64,000 bases of DNA from Euglena gracilis (Eukaryota > Euglenida > Euglenophyceae > Euglenales). A program made the translations under genes and the position numbers. Of this stretch, positions 24,701 through 37,079 are shown one piece after another. Location: contig CP154956.1 of assembly GCA_039621445.1 (NCBI GenBank), positions 54,685,026-54,749,025 on the forward strand, written 5' to 3'. Position 1 is the first letter of the stretch; each line of letters opens with the position of its first letter. A model generated the notes under the pieces. It was given only the letters and a program-made list of their open reading frames with translations, had not been told where the DNA came from and made no database searches.

Positions 24701-27700
24701 AAACAAAGCTCGCAACATGAACACCGCAATCAGCTAAAGTTGTTTCCACGTCCCACTGCTGAAAAGCGTTCCTCCTGACACTTGGGAGTTAAATAAAACA
24801 GAGTTCGTTGGATCTACTGAAGTTTGTTTTCTTTGAAGAGGCAACCACAGGAGTTGAGGCGGGTCCTGTTTTCTGGATTCACCAGATGTTGCAGAGTCAA
24901 TTGGACTCTCTGAACCTGACGGGGTGGTTGGTCGAAAAAATCACTCTCTCCACCTGCAAAATTTTTTTTGCGTTGCAAATTTGTAAAAAGATTCCTTGTA
25001 ATTCCTCAGTCAAATATCCTAAAGCAGATTCGTTTCATTCAGCATCACAAGGAAAAGAGGATTCAGTACCTGTTACGCCGATGCTTGACAGCCATCAAGT
25101 AAATGATCGGTCATTTTGTGGAAGTGTTTGTGAGTCCTCTCCAAGGGAAGCTGGTTTTTGGAGTGAAGTGTCTCTAACCTCCTCAACCTGGAGTTGGCAA
25201 AAAAAAGGGTGCTGTATGGACCTGCCTCCCGTACGATACAATGGGCTTTTGTCTCACCTCGGCTTCCTATTCAATGTGAACGATGAGGAAGAGTTTTAGA
25301 GTGACGGGTGTATGTTTGGCGGTGTTCTAATTTTTGCAGCGTTTTCGTTGCGAGACTGAACGAAATGCACTCGGTCTCCAGCCCAACGCTGCAGCCACGC
25401 TGTTATTTGCCAACCAGCCGCGGTGCAGCAATACAACTTGCTCCAGTTTGTGGATTTTGCATTCACCTGGCAAAGAAATTGGAAAGGTGAATGCGCAGGT
25501 TTTTCTGAGAAGTTTGTTTGGTGCTATGTGATGTTCTGTAGATTGCCAAAAAAAACGACCCTCCCATCATATATATACATCATATATAATATATATAATA
25601 TATACACACACATATATATATATATATATATCATACATCATATATATATATATATATCATACATCATATATATATATATCATATACATAGCTTTCTATGG
25701 AGGACGGGTTGTTGCAGAATCCTCAACCCGACTCAAGCCAACTCCTACGTCTGCTCCGAGACCACCGTATTGCCAGAAGACCAACCCCTCCTCCGCGCCT
25801 CACCTGCTTTCTTTTTCTTTTGGGTGGGCCGCCGGGCGGCTGCCGCCAACCGGGCGAAGCACATCCAGAACAAGCCGGCGGTGCACAAGGAGCTCAGTGC
25901 GGCGGAGCTGAACATGGCGTACCTGAAGGCGCAGGAGGAGCTCCGGACGCTGAAGGACCGCCTTGCGGCGTTTGAGGTCCCGCTGCTGATATTTTTTAAG
26001 CCAACTGGATGAATGTTGTTGGCAGCACCGGGTTGGATCGCGAACAGCACCCCAAGTTTGTTCAATTCATTCGCGTGCAGTGTGGTGATGAAGTTGGGGA
26101 GTTTTGCCGCTCAAAGGTTGGTCGTTCTTTCATCCATCTTCTTTCATCCATCAACTGAATGTATGTAGTGTGTGAACCATTCTTTCGTCCATCCACCAGC
26201 CACCTGTCCATTTAAACCGGCTGCAGAAAAACGCCAAATCACCTGCCCAAGAATTCTCTCAACTTTTTTGTGTCGGAAAGCAAAGTTTTTAAAAAGGCCA
26301 GGTTTTTGAGATGCTTTTGAGAAGGGTTTTCCATGCATTTTTTGTGACAATACACATTGTGAAATGGAAGAAGGTTCTGTGATTGAAGGAAATTACATTA
26401 TCGGTTGTTAGTGCATACAATATTTTTGTCTTCTCTCCCGACCCGAAATTTCTAACATTAGGGCCAAGCCTCTCCATTCTACCACAGAAAGGGGCATTTT
26501 CCAGCGGCCGTGGGGTGCCAGCAGACGACGCGATTGCCTCGACAGAGCGTCCCGCAAAGGACGAAACCGCGGTGTGCCGCCTCCGCTGTCATTATTGGAT
26601 CAGGTCCCGGGCCGCCATCTGTGCTTTCCCACTCATTATGTTTTCCACGGTGGGCCCTTCCCCGCCCCTGTTGGGCAGGAGCTGCGGGAAACGATCCAGT
26701 CGCTGCTGAAGGAGTTGGACGAGGTGCGGGCGGAGCTGTACGAGAAGGAGGACCGCATCCGGGCCTTGCTGCAGAAGGTGCCGGGCCCGACCTTCCCCTG
26801 CCAATCCTCCCCTGCCGGGGTTGCTCATCTCTGAGCTGCCTTCGTCAAATGGCGCATCTGCCGGCGTCTGCTCGCCAAATGCTGCGTGACAACAGTAGAA
26901 ACGTCGACCACCCCCACAATTCCCTTATAAACTCAGGTTCAGTTCTACCAGGGCCGGAGCGAGGCATCAGAGGCGGCCGCGAAGGAATGGAAGGACAAAT
27001 ACCTCCGAGAGAAGAAGGCGTGCGACTCCTGGCTGCGCAAGTTCACGGAGTTGTCGAACGATTCCAATGGCCGCACGAAGGAGAAACCCCGGCCCGCCAT
27101 TGTGAAAGGTGTGGCTGGCTGCAGAAATTGGGTGGGAAGAATTTTTATGTCCCACAGCATGTGCTGCACATCTGCTCCTCCACAGGGTCAAGTTTGGCGA
27201 AAAGATCTGCGTCAGCTTCAGCTGCGAAGGACGTGGCCTTTCTTGTGAGGTTGTTTTGGTTTTTTTTTGCAGCCTCATAATTCCCCCAAATGACAATAAC
27301 AATAATTCTTAACGACACATTTTCACATTTTCAGACTCATTTGCTGTCTATTCATTGGAAGTTCCTACAGAGGTGCTTTGATTTTTGTGACCTGCGTCAA
27401 TTTCTTAAAGCAGGAAGTTTTCAGTGGTTTTTGACAATTTGCATAATAATTCTACATCGACATGATGAGCAAAAAAGCAGTTGAATCCAACCCCAATTGC
27501 TTTCTTCCTGTCCAGGCTCCTTCCAGCGACTGCGGCCCCCTCTCCAGGGGCGATGATTTTTCGGAAGGATTGTCTGGGTTTTCCTCTGGCCCCCGACGCC
27601 CACAAGGAAAGTTCGGCCAATTGACCGGTGTCACAATTGAAGTTTTTCGAGTGGTTGACTCCCAGCAGCCAGCAGGGGGTGAGTGACCAACAAAGGGTTT

Positions 27701-30700
27701 TGAGTGATTTTCTTCTCTAAGTGGAAAGTGACCCCTGTGGGTGTTTTTAAAGAAGCTTGCATTCATCTTTTCTTTCACGTACACAGTGGAGCCACTTGTG
27801 GAGGAGCTGGACCTGTTTTACCTGCAAAAAGGTCTTCTTCTGCTCTTCCCAAGCCCCGCGCAAGACCCAGCCAGGTGTTTCAGCTTTCTTTCTGTAGGTT
27901 CGTGTTTTTCCGCATGAGGCTTGCAAAAGGCTTGCGAAAGGCTTGCCGAAATTTCCACTTCCCATGTTATTTTTTTCCAGTCCTCAAATCAGGCGGTTGT
28001 GTTGCTGGAGGGAGTTTGTTCCGTTGCATACCTGACGATTTGATACTTTTTATTAGGCATCCCATTACACCTTACACGTGTTTTAATCAGGTAAATTGAT
28101 GGCCACCTTGAATCTGGGGTGGTGGGAGTGAGCTTTGCAATGCAGCCACCTCCAGTGCTGAAACAGGCGCTTATTTATTTTCATTCGGCTTCCTCTTTTC
28201 AGAGTGCTTCTGACAGCGATAGCTGCGTTGGCACGAACTTCAAGGTTGAAGACGACGCGGTTTGCTTCCATGCCCCTCCCCAAGTTCATGCATTTTGTTA
28301 CGGAGGTCTTGGAAAAAGCAGTCCTGTGGGAAATTTTGCTCTTGATTTGCTTTTGATCCAACGACCAGCGATCGGGGAGTCACAAGATTTTGAAAATTGC
28401 GGAATCGCAGCGAAATATGGTTTCCAAAAGCGTTGAAAGACAGTAACACTTTGTGAGTTTTCTTTCAATGAGAAAAACGGCATATTGGATGGCCTTTGAG
28501 AGTGCACAAATGCGCAACCTTTGAGAAACACAGGACCTGTTGTTGGGCCCCTTCTCCCTTTTATGCAGCTTTTAGCTTTTGACGGCTTGGGGGAATGCAG
28601 GGCTTGACACAAGGGTGCAGGGCGATCCATTGGGAAGGACCGCTTTTTTTGGCTAAGGCATACGGGGTCCGGGCGTACAGAGTCGAAAAATTGAAGTTTC
28701 GAAATACGCAGTTTTTGACATTTTGGGAGGATGAGCAAACGTCCAAGGATGCCAGAAATAACTGTTTCCCCCCGAAGTCGACCTGTTTTTTTTGCCAAAA
28801 TATGCCCATTTTTGGGGGCAGTTTGCCTGTGTATTTTTTATTGAATGTGAACCACTCTCTCCAAGGGCGCGCCATGAAATATAATTTTCTTAAAGAACAT
28901 GCTTTTCCGTTGGATAGGATTGTTCCAATGCTGGTAGCACCATTTACCTCCGAACCAGGGGTTTTCTTAAGCCGGAGGGGACCAGGCTGTATTTTAGTCG
29001 GGTGCCGACCCCACCCGGGAGGGGGGTGCCATAAACAGACAAGAAGCCTTAGTGCAACTAAGGGGGGGGGGTGCCTGCCTGGGCAGGCACCCCAAGGCAC
29101 TCCAAATCCGACTCCCCCCCCCCGGGGGGGTAGGGAACACGGCCAAAAGTGCCCTAGCACAACCCCGGCGCCAAAGGCGCCGGGGAGCCAAAAATGGCCT
29201 ATTTTCAAAGGAATGTGCCCGGGCACAGGCCGAAATCCGACCCCCCCCCGGGGGGGTAGTGCCTGCCTGGGCAGGCACTCAGAGGCACTCCGGACCCCCC
29301 CTCCCCCCCCCGGGGTTGGTAAAAAAACAGCCTGGAGGGGACCCCATTCCGACAGGGGGGGGCAGCCAGCCAGCAGCCCAAATTCGGGCTGGGAGCCCCC
29401 CCCCCCCCCCGGGGGAGGGGGTCGAGTGAAATAAAGTTGGGTCCAGCCTGGCTGGGGGCCAGCCGGCCGCAGGCTGGCCAGCCAACTGGGCTGCCCAGCC
29501 CACCCATCCATGCATTTTTTTCCCTCCTCACAGCTTCCTTCCTCCATCCTAGCCCCCCAGCTTTGATCTAGCTCCATCCATCAAAATGTCGAGAAGGCAA
29601 AAATGTCTTATAAGATTTTGTTTTTCATCGACCCAGCCCAGCCCAGCACCCTCCAGCCCCGGACCCCCCCTATCACTCCCGGGGGGGGGGGTCTAGCCAG
29701 CAGCTCGTTTCAGCCAGCAACCCAAATTCGGTTCCAGCCAGCAGCCTTTTTGCCAGCCGGAGGCTGGACCCCCCAGGGGGGGGTCTTTAAGAAAACCCCT
29801 CCTCCGAACTGCTAACCCCCCAATAGAAACCTACAAATGGTGCCCCCCAATAGACCCCCCTTTTTAGCACAAGGCAAATGAAAGGGGAAAACCACTCTGA
29901 ATAGAACCCCTCCGTTTTTTGTCCAGTGGTTGGGATGATAGTAGGGGGGTTTCTGTTCGGGGGGGGGGGGGGATAAAACCTTTCAGACGGACCCGTCCAA
30001 CCAACACCAACAGAGAAGGCTCAATGCTGCACCGCTCACATTTTGGAGACATAGAAGCAGCAGTCAAAAAAGAACGCTGAATCCTTCAGAGTATCTATTT
30101 GCATTTTTTTTAAAAAAATGACAATCACACGGTTCACACAGAAGTTATATCAGAGCTTTTAATGGAGATAGCATAGATGATGGATGATAGATGATAGATG
30201 ATAGATTACAGGTAAGGTGACAAATACACCTGGACAATTGAATTCCACAAACTTTTATGGAAGCACATTGCCACATGCTTTTATGCTATTTATTATCGCA
30301 ATTTATTTACTGGTTGGTTCTCATCATTAAGTAGATATTTGTTTCATTCGCTTGTATTTACCATTTTCTCAAATGCTGCGCAGTGTCGGGCGTCGGTGGT
30401 GTCCAGTGAAACCATCACCGTAGGGTGAAATCGCTCAAACGTCGGGTGGATTATCCCCTGTATGTGCACAGAAAGCGGCAGAAGAGGTGGATGTCGACCT
30501 GCAGGGCCAGCTGGCTGCGTCAATCCTCCAGTGCTCAGAGCTGCAGAGCCTCCTCGATCGTCAAGCACAGGATTTGCAGCAGTCTGCCGGGGAGGTTTCT
30601 GGTGTGGTGCACCTTGTCGATGCTGCAACGTCCAGTCCAGTCCAGTCCTCATCCAGGTTGCTCACAATGTAAGATCCCCATCCAAAATGCCCTCAAATGA

Positions 30701-32604
30701 GAAGATCGGATACCAAAAGGAAAATTTTGTGGTTTACTGGAGAATCAATTGTCAGAGAATACTTAATTTTTGTTTAATGTTTTGATGGGATATTTTTTGT
30801 GCAGTTGCCATGCATCGCCCCCTGCGCATGTCCACGTGTGGCCCGCCCACAGATGTATATGTGTCCATCCACCAAGGCTCCCCCAGATTTCAGTCAGGCA
30901 TCGCAAGCACCAGAGCACACCAGAATTCACAGCCCAGCCATATGTAGGCCAGAATTATACTCAAAGGAGCTTTGGACAAGGTGGCAATGTATTGGTGTAT
31001 GACAGGGCGGACCTCCACAGGCCCCTCAGAGACTAAGTTTTGGAGGGGAGACTGCTGTCTGCAAAAAAAAATATTCAGGAGACAGAAATTATGGAGATGA
31101 TTTTTGTCCAGTGCATTTTTCACGCGCACTTTGATGGAACTCTCAGGGAAAGTCAAATTTCACTCATAAAAAGACATATGCAATGCTGTCAATTTCTGAG
31201 GTTTGTTTTAGAATGATAAATCATTCAGGCCACCAGAGTTTCTTTGATCATTTTTTTTATTTTTGAATTTTTGATTGCTCAAAAACTGACTCAACTCATT
31301 ACAACTGACAAGATTTATCACCATTTCAGAATTTTTTTCATTTTTTTTTTTTTTTTTTTTTAAAAAAAAAATTTCCCACAATATTTTCCCGTAATCTTTT
31401 TTATTTTTGAATTTTTAAGTGTCAAAGCAAAAACTTATCATTTTTTCAAAGTGGCACGTAAGGATTTTATCCATTTTCCATTTTTTTTTTTCATTTTTTA
31501 ATTTTTTTTTCCCAAGCATTTCCTCGATGTGTCGTCAGTTTTTTGACGCCGCTGTGTTAAGGCCAGCAGCAAAAGTTAACGTGCGGCGCATTGGCGGCCG
31601 AGGGGCCATGGCAGTAAGGTTTTGACCGATTTGGACGCATCTGTGCGCGAGCTGTCTGTGGTGTTTGAACTGTGGCCGGCTATGACGACCTGTGTCATCG
31701 GTTGGAACCTAGCACATGGCATGTGTGAAGAGAGGTTGTGCTCGTGCAACCCTTGCCATGAAAAAGCGCACGACTCGAGGTGGAACCCTCGGCCAGCTGG
31801 TTTGAAAAGCCGAGTGTGCTGAATCCAAGCGGTATGCGTCTGCACAACATGTGCCGATTGCCACAAGGGGGGCAGTGGTGTCCAGTTGGGCGATGGTTGC
31901 GCGCTTTGTGGGCGCAAGGTGTGGGTGCATGTGGTGGGAGGTGGCTTTGGGGCTGTGGATTTTTCTCTTTGCTCATAAACTGCCTTTTTTTTAACCTTTA
32001 AGCTTTTTTTGTGCCTTTCCAGCGCATAACTTTGAACACAACAATTTGTGCACGATTGCCACAAGGAGGGTGTGCAGCCTCTCTGGTGTTTGCCAGGGTG
32101 AGGCGATGGTTGCTTGTGCTTTGTGGGCTCAAGTGCTTTGGCTGTCTGTTTTTGTGTTCATCTGAACTCCAAGAATGATGGAGATTTTTTTTCCCAGCAC
32201 CTCAGCCAGCTTTAAGAGAAGGCCACCTCGATTTTTTTGGCATGTGTGTGTGTGTGTGTGTGTGCGTGCGTGTGTGTGTGTTTGTGTTGTGGGTGGGTGG
32301 GTGGGTGGGTGGGTGGGTGGGTGTGCGCAGTGTGTGTGTGTGCGCCGAAGTATTCATTTTTTTTTTTGAATATATTCTATTTCTCGTCAGCATTCTTCAG
32401 TGTCTTTATGCGCTCAATGCAGAATTGGTAACTCGAAACAACCACCTGGCGAAGTGCATGATGGAGCTGCAGGATCTGGAGGATCGACGAAGTGCTGTCA
32501 TTGACGAGCTGACGCGGGCAAACGAGAGCCACAAGCAAGCTTGGATGAACAAGCAGCGGGAGAATGAAGCCCTGGTGGCAGAGATCGAGACCAGACTGTT
32601 TTGA
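21720..32604 (+). CDS. kinesin heavy chain-like motor protein, N-terminal motor
   Basis: The start ATG at 21720 opens directly into a kinesin motor ([12 protein letters not shown]). The P-loop [12 protein letters not shown] is restored across the 21963/22107 junction, and YKETIRDLL across 22548/22720. Switch [11 protein letters not shown] lies in 23192-23321, switch II DLAGSE and [11 protein letters not shown] in about 24091-24265, and [11 protein letters not shown] in 24494-24577. Neck-like HIQNKP begins 25860-25976. In-phase exons 26679-26777, 26937-27108, 27186-27244, 27516-27678, 27787-27831, 27981-28090, 28203-28305, 30482-30668 and 32391-32604 (TGA) follow, several with coiled-coil heptads. 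Kinesins use ATP to walk on microtubules. The neck and coil order resembles kinesin-1, but the subfamily is inference. Unresolved: the 23321/24091 phase, and the exon before the neck, where 25336-25415 contains a TLLFAN motif but does not join cleanly. Confidence 0.88.
25568..25690. repeat. AT dinucleotide microsatellite in kinesin intron
   Basis: Alternating TA/AT tracts with CATA and ATCATACATC interruptions, just upstream of the neck-coding exon. Confidence 0.9.
28956..29801. mobile_element. hAT-like element, 846 bp, hairpin-rich core
   Basis: The left end CAGGGGTTTTCTTAAG and the inverted right end (complement GAGGGGTTTTCTTAAAG) are flanked by a perfect 8-bp duplication, CTCCGAAC (28948-28955 and 29802-29809). 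It lies in the kinesin intron between 28305 and 30482. The core holds closely spaced perfect hairpins: GTGCCTGCC/GGCAGGCAC twice, CCCCGGCGCC-AAA-GGCGCCGGGG and TGTGCCCGGGCACA. There is no transposase. Long minus-strand frames through it are by-products of G/C runs. Confidence 0.8.
30176..30207. repeat. GATA-type microsatellite
   Basis: Imperfect repeats of GATGATA in the kinesin intron. Confidence 0.8.
31341..31371. repeat. poly-T/poly-A homopolymer
   Basis: A long T run followed directly by an A run in the kinesin intron; prone to slippage and assembly error. Confidence 0.9.
32243..32345. repeat. (TG)n and (GGGT)n microsatellite
   Basis: A TG tract, a GGGT tract at about 32289-32323, then TG again, ending 45 bases before the last kinesin exon. 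The G-rich tract could form a quadruplex on the plus strand, close to the acceptor at 32390. Confidence 0.9.
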
Positions 32605-33141
32605 TGAGGCTGCCCCCCCCCCCCCGGATGGAGGGTGGTTGTCTTGGAAAGTTTGCACTGAAGTGATATTCACCGGCATTTCTGGATACAAGATGTTTGT
32701 GTGTATGTGTTTGCCCACACACCCACAGCACTGCAAGCAGTGGTTTTCACAGAAATTTTTCACCATTTACATTTTTTTGAATAATGTTGAGCTTTTATAA
32801 TATTAATTTAGCTCTTTTTTTAAAAAAGAAACAGTTGTTCTGATTTGCTCTCTTTTCATTTGCAATAGAAACACCAGCAAGACCAATTGCGCAATTTTTC
32901 AATTGCAATGCTAATACAATGCAAGTGAAGCAGAAGAGAGTTTGGCCTATGATGTAACGGTAGGACAGAAGGTGAAGGGTACTCACGCTCACAGACAGGC
33001 AGCCGCACTCCCACAAAGTGTCGGAAATTCCTCCAGCTGACCCCCAGTTCTGCCCCCCATTTGAAGAATATTGCTCAAATTGCAAATTTGCACGTGGTCA
33101 AATTCCAGTCATGAAATATACAGTGAGGTTTATTTGTTATT

Positions 33142-33242
33142 TTGCTGGTGTTGTTGTTGCTGCTGCTACTGCTGTTGTTGTGTTGTTGTTGTTGTGTTGT
33201 TGCTGCTGTTGCTCCTGCTGTTGTTGTTGCTGCTGTTGTTTC
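33142..33242. repeat. GTT/GCT trinucleotide repeat
   Basis: About 100 bases of interspersed GTT and GCT triplets, just beyond the 3' end of the minus-strand exon pair. Confidence 0.9.
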
Positions 33243-33285
33243 TGTACTCAAAAATGTCGATGCAAAAGGAATTTTTTCCCGAGCA

Positions 33286-33599
33286 TTATTGCTTTTCAAC
33301 GATCGAGGACCATTTTTCGTTGTTTTTTTTGTGGAACGTCTTTACCAGCTTCTCCAGCAGTGTGGGTTCTTTCCAGCCGGGAGGGAGCTCAAGGTCCTGC
33401 GAAGAGAACCGATGAGGGGGGCATCTCTGCACACGGTTCGCTAACCTACCTGGACTGCAGACCCCAGGAGGGCTTGCCGCAGCTGGTCAGGAATGTCGGC
33501 CGTTCGCAGGGCTGTACGGGAAAGCCTGGCCTCCGCGCAAGGAAAAACTGTTTCCAGATCCCATTCAGCCCTGGTCATCCGGATGTCGGCTCTCATCGC
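33286..33599 (-). CDS. 3' part of an unknown minus-strand gene, two exons
   Basis: Exon 33599-33450 (acceptor CTTCAG, donor CAG|GTAGGT, 50 codons) joins in phase to terminal exon 33396-33286 (acceptor TTCGCAG, stop TAA). The protein is charged and helical: it begins AMRADIRMTRAEWDLETV and ends with a WKEPTLLEKL segment and a Lys-rich tail. Splice sites are good and there are no internal stops. Upstream exons should lie to the right but were not found. No family is recognised. It is convergent with the kinesin gene, whose stop is at 32604. Confidence 0.5.
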
Positions 33600-33888
33600 C
33601 TGAAGCAGACGGTCATTGCGGGATCCACAAAGACCGGATTGGGCATGAATAAAACGGTGTCAAAAACATTTGTTGGCAAAAAGCTAAATGAACACCTTCA
33701 GATGGCCTGATATATATTTGGTGCTAAAAAACGGCCTGACAAAAATGAACAAAAAGGGAAAGGAGGCCACCCAACGGGAAGTCATCGAGACCAGGGCCAC
33801 ACACCTGGTTTGGCAAGTTTGGCGGTTTTCTCGCAAGTTCCAGTTCGCTCAGCATGGGGCAGTGTTTTAGGGAACCCCTGGGCCTCAG

Positions 33889-34563
33889 AGCGCCTGGCGT
33901 GGCTACAGTGGGGGCCCTGGGGGGGATCGTCGCCCTGGACCTCATGGTGAAGACGGAGCTGCTGATGGACGTCGGCAACGACTTGCAGCTCTTGGGCCGC
34001 ATCAAGGGCGCGCTGACCCCGGCACAGCGGACGGCGGCCAATGGTTTGTGCGCCGGCGCATTTTTGTCGCCCAATGCTTGAACGCCGTGCTGGGTTCAGG
34101 TTGCGGGGGTTTGAGCTTGGCGTTGTGGGTTCGTGTTCCTCTTTCTCATCGTGGCACAGATGCGCTCGACAAGGTGCTGGAGGCCGGCGCGTGGCCAGGA
34201 GGAGGCTTGGCAGTGAAAGGCGGCCTCCTGGGGCCTCCCCCTGGACGTTCCTGACGTATGAGAAGAGGATCCTCAGCCACCGGACATTCGGCACACCCGA
34301 CCTTGAATCTGAGAGAGGCAATTGCGTGGTGGAATTGGATGATTTGCTGAAGAAGGTTTGCATTGCGTGTGCACCTCGAGGTCGTCCGTATTCCACGCAT
34401 CATTTCATGAAAAGTTGGCTACATCATTTCATTTCAAAGAAACGGTTGCGGCACTGCTGGTCAGCACATGCTTTTTTCACAGGCAACGCTGTTGGGGAAG
34501 CAGCTGAGCAGCATCGTTCTGGGGGACTCAACAGCCACAGTTGAGATTTTGGATTTGGAGTGA
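33889..34563 (+). CDS. candidate plus-strand exons, unknown protein
   Basis: Exon 33889-34043 is GC-rich with G/C third positions (contains LDLMVKTELLMDVGNDLQLL). It joins in phase to an exon starting at 34160 (DALDKVLEAG). A later exon, ending at 34355 with VVELDDLLKK, joins in phase to 34483-34563 (acceptor TTTTTTCACAG, stop TGA). The link between the 34160 exon and the 34355 exon is unresolved. These could be extra 3' exons of the kinesin by an alternative splice inside 32391-32604, or a separate gene. They conflict with the minus-strand gene, whose upstream exons should lie in this interval. Confidence 0.4.
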
Positions 34564-35394
34564 ATTCCCCTCGTCGTTTGTTTGGGTTTCTTTGCATCAC
34601 AAGTTCGCAACGACAGAATGTTGTTGACTCCACATCATAAAATTGCCTCCTGCGAAATGACGGGCATTTTGGGGAGAGGGGTAGATTTCTTGCAATCGTC
34701 GGTGATGTTCTCAACAAAATTTATTTCCTCGGCCTGGGCCTGGGGTTGGGAACTGTTTTGGGGGGGGGGGGACTTTTTTTGCATTTTCTTTTTAAAAGAA
34801 TAGCCAGAGCGTCGAGCTTTTAGAGGGTGTCGTGAATAGAAATGGAGGGATTTTAGTGGACATAATCCAATTTTCAGGTTTGGTCCATTTTTGTGCACGT
34901 AGAAGATGTGGAAACATGTGTTGTACTGTTGGGACGCCCAGAAGCCGTGCAGAAGGATATCTGAGTTTCTATGGATATTTTTTGAAGCGGCAGCACGCAC
35001 CAGAGCGGTTTTATGTTGCTTTGTATTTGTGGTTTGCATTTCTTCCCAGTTTTCCACTTTTTTTCTTCAAGTTTTGCATCTGTTCCTCTGCTTTGTTTCC
35101 ATGAACGAAAACTGGCATGTGACAGGTATGGCATTGGCAAAGTTCCAGCCAATCACTCTGAGGTAAGTTTCCTCTTTCTCTTGTCCCCCCCAAAAAAACA
35201 AGTGCCCCCCAAATGAGGAACCTCGAGGAAACAAGGGGAAGGCAGAAGGATGAGGGTAACCGTAAAGCATAAAGGCATGCCTGAAAAATGCGCTGAGCCA
35301 AGCACTATGACGCCCCAGAAAATCACCAGATTGGGGAAATAAATTCCATGCAGGAAAAATGGGGAGACATAGAGCACCAGAGACTTCAAAAAAT
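34564..35394. other. spacer between host exons and DIRS debris
   Basis: No firm gene. Around 34880-34965 both strands are open and protein-like, with an acceptor TTTTCAG on the plus strand, so a short exon is possible. A G run lies at about 34761. Confidence 0.35.
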
Positions 35395-37070
35395 CTAGAC
35401 ACCTCGGGCTCCGCTCACAAGGTCTTTGTGCTTCGCCCTCGGTGTCCCTTCCTCCCTTGTCGGTTTTCCTCGAGGGAGTACGAAAATGGTGGCAGAAAAA
35501 TTCCCCTCCCCTTCAACCTGCCACCTGATGGAAGATGGTATGACCTGGACGAGTCCCCCAAACTTGCCCACCCACCCAAAACACGGAGCAAATTTTGACC
35601 TGAAACAGGCGGCGAAAACTCTGCTGGATAACGAGAAAATTGGTTCGTTGAAATAGGTGGGGAATTCAGATATCCAGCATTTATTGCCATGGTTTCCAAT
35701 TCCAAAACCGGAAGGGGAAATTACAAAACGGAGAATTACCAACGACCGGAGAGGGTTAAACCGACATTTCACGGCGAAACTTTTAAGCTGGATCATATCC
35801 AACACATTTTTTCAGTTCTTGAAAAAGGCCATTGGACAGATAAAATAGATCTCAACGCTTACCATTTCCACATCCCAGTAAGCAAAGCCCTAAGGCCGTT
35901 TTTAAGACACCAAGTGGGAGCAGACGTGGGAGACACCTCGGGCTCCGCACTTTGCGACTGTGAGGACATGCCTTGCTCGCCGGCGTGGCTGCTCGGACTC
36001 TGGGCAAAGCGCAAAGACCTTGTGCATAAAACAAACTTTGTCCTCAAAAGCCCTCGGTCAGAAAATGGGGCCAGGGGGGCAGAGGGGGGGGGCCACCCCA
36101 GGGGCAAGAAGTCGCAGCGCCAAATCGGAGCAGCATCGTCAGCCAACTCCGCCGAGGCGGAAAAAAAGCGGGACCCCCTAACCAAACGCACCAAGACCCC
36201 GGTACCCCTTCCTCCCTTGTCGGTTTTCCTCGAGGGAGTACGAGACATCTTGGGCTCCGCACTTTGTCCCTTCGAGGCCTTGTTTTTCGCTGAAATTAGG
36301 GGGGCCGGGGCATTTTCCAAGGCACCTTGGGCACCAAGTCGCTGACAACGGGCTGCAAAAAGCCTCCACCCCCCTCCACTGGCCAATCTCACAAACTTCT
36401 TCTTCCAATTGACAAGTTATTTGAAGTTCCTTTCTTCTGGGTGTCGAAGGGCAAATTAGGAATCAGCCAACTCCGGCGAAAAAAGGCACTAAGCGGGACC
36501 TCCGAACCCAACGCACCAAGAACAGTCCGAGCAACTCCGCCGGCGAGCAAGGCGTGGCGTGGCCCCCGCCTCGAGGGAGTACGAGCTCCAGGCTGGCTGC
36601 TTTGGGCAGAATGCGATGCCGTAAATTTTCATGGGATTAATAAAACATTTGGCAAGCTGTGGAGAAAAAGTGGCTCACAGGTATTCATTTACCTGGACGA
36701 CATCTGCAAATGGCCCCCCACCAAAAAAAAATTCAAAACCATCTCAACGCAATGGTCATTGTATTCAAAATCAATGTGAAAAAGTCAAACCTGCAGCCCA
36801 CCCAGGTTGTTTTCAACTCAATTTCAAAAAAGAAAAATCACAAGTGCCCCCCAAAAAGAATATAAAAAGGAGCTGGGAATTTTTTTTAAAAAAGGATTAC
36901 ACGAGCAAGGGACAGCTGGCCGCCATTTAGGACAAATAGGATCCCTGCCCTTTTCAAGGGCTTTCACAGACTGTCTGTGTCAATTTTGGGTCAAAAACCC
37001 AACGGCCTTCTGGGATTCAAAACACTGCATCTCCGTAGAAAAAAGACACTTCGGGCTCCGCACTTCCCCC
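35395..37070 (+). pseudogene. degenerate DIRS-type retrotransposon fragment
   Basis: Broken reverse transcriptase similar to the minus-strand DIRS element at 48-51 kb: EKGHW..KIDL..FHIPVS at about 35818-35885 and a YLDD motif at about 36690, with stops and frame changes between. A piece matching the recombinase C-terminus lies inverted at about 36178-36392. Copies of the CTCGAGG-containing terminal module (35410-35490, 36186-36265, 36480-36600) interrupt it, so the fragment is rearranged. Confidence 0.65.
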
Positions 37071-37079
37071 AAGTGAGGT

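Noticed and set aside
28561-29577. Minus-strand 338-codon open frame
   Set aside because: It runs through the hAT-like element's G/C runs and palindromes; composition is Pro/Gly-rich from C and G homopolymers and no motif is present.
33142-33242. Poly-Leu/Cys/Val coding exon
   Set aside because: The apparent protein is just the reading of a GTT/GCT trinucleotide repeat.
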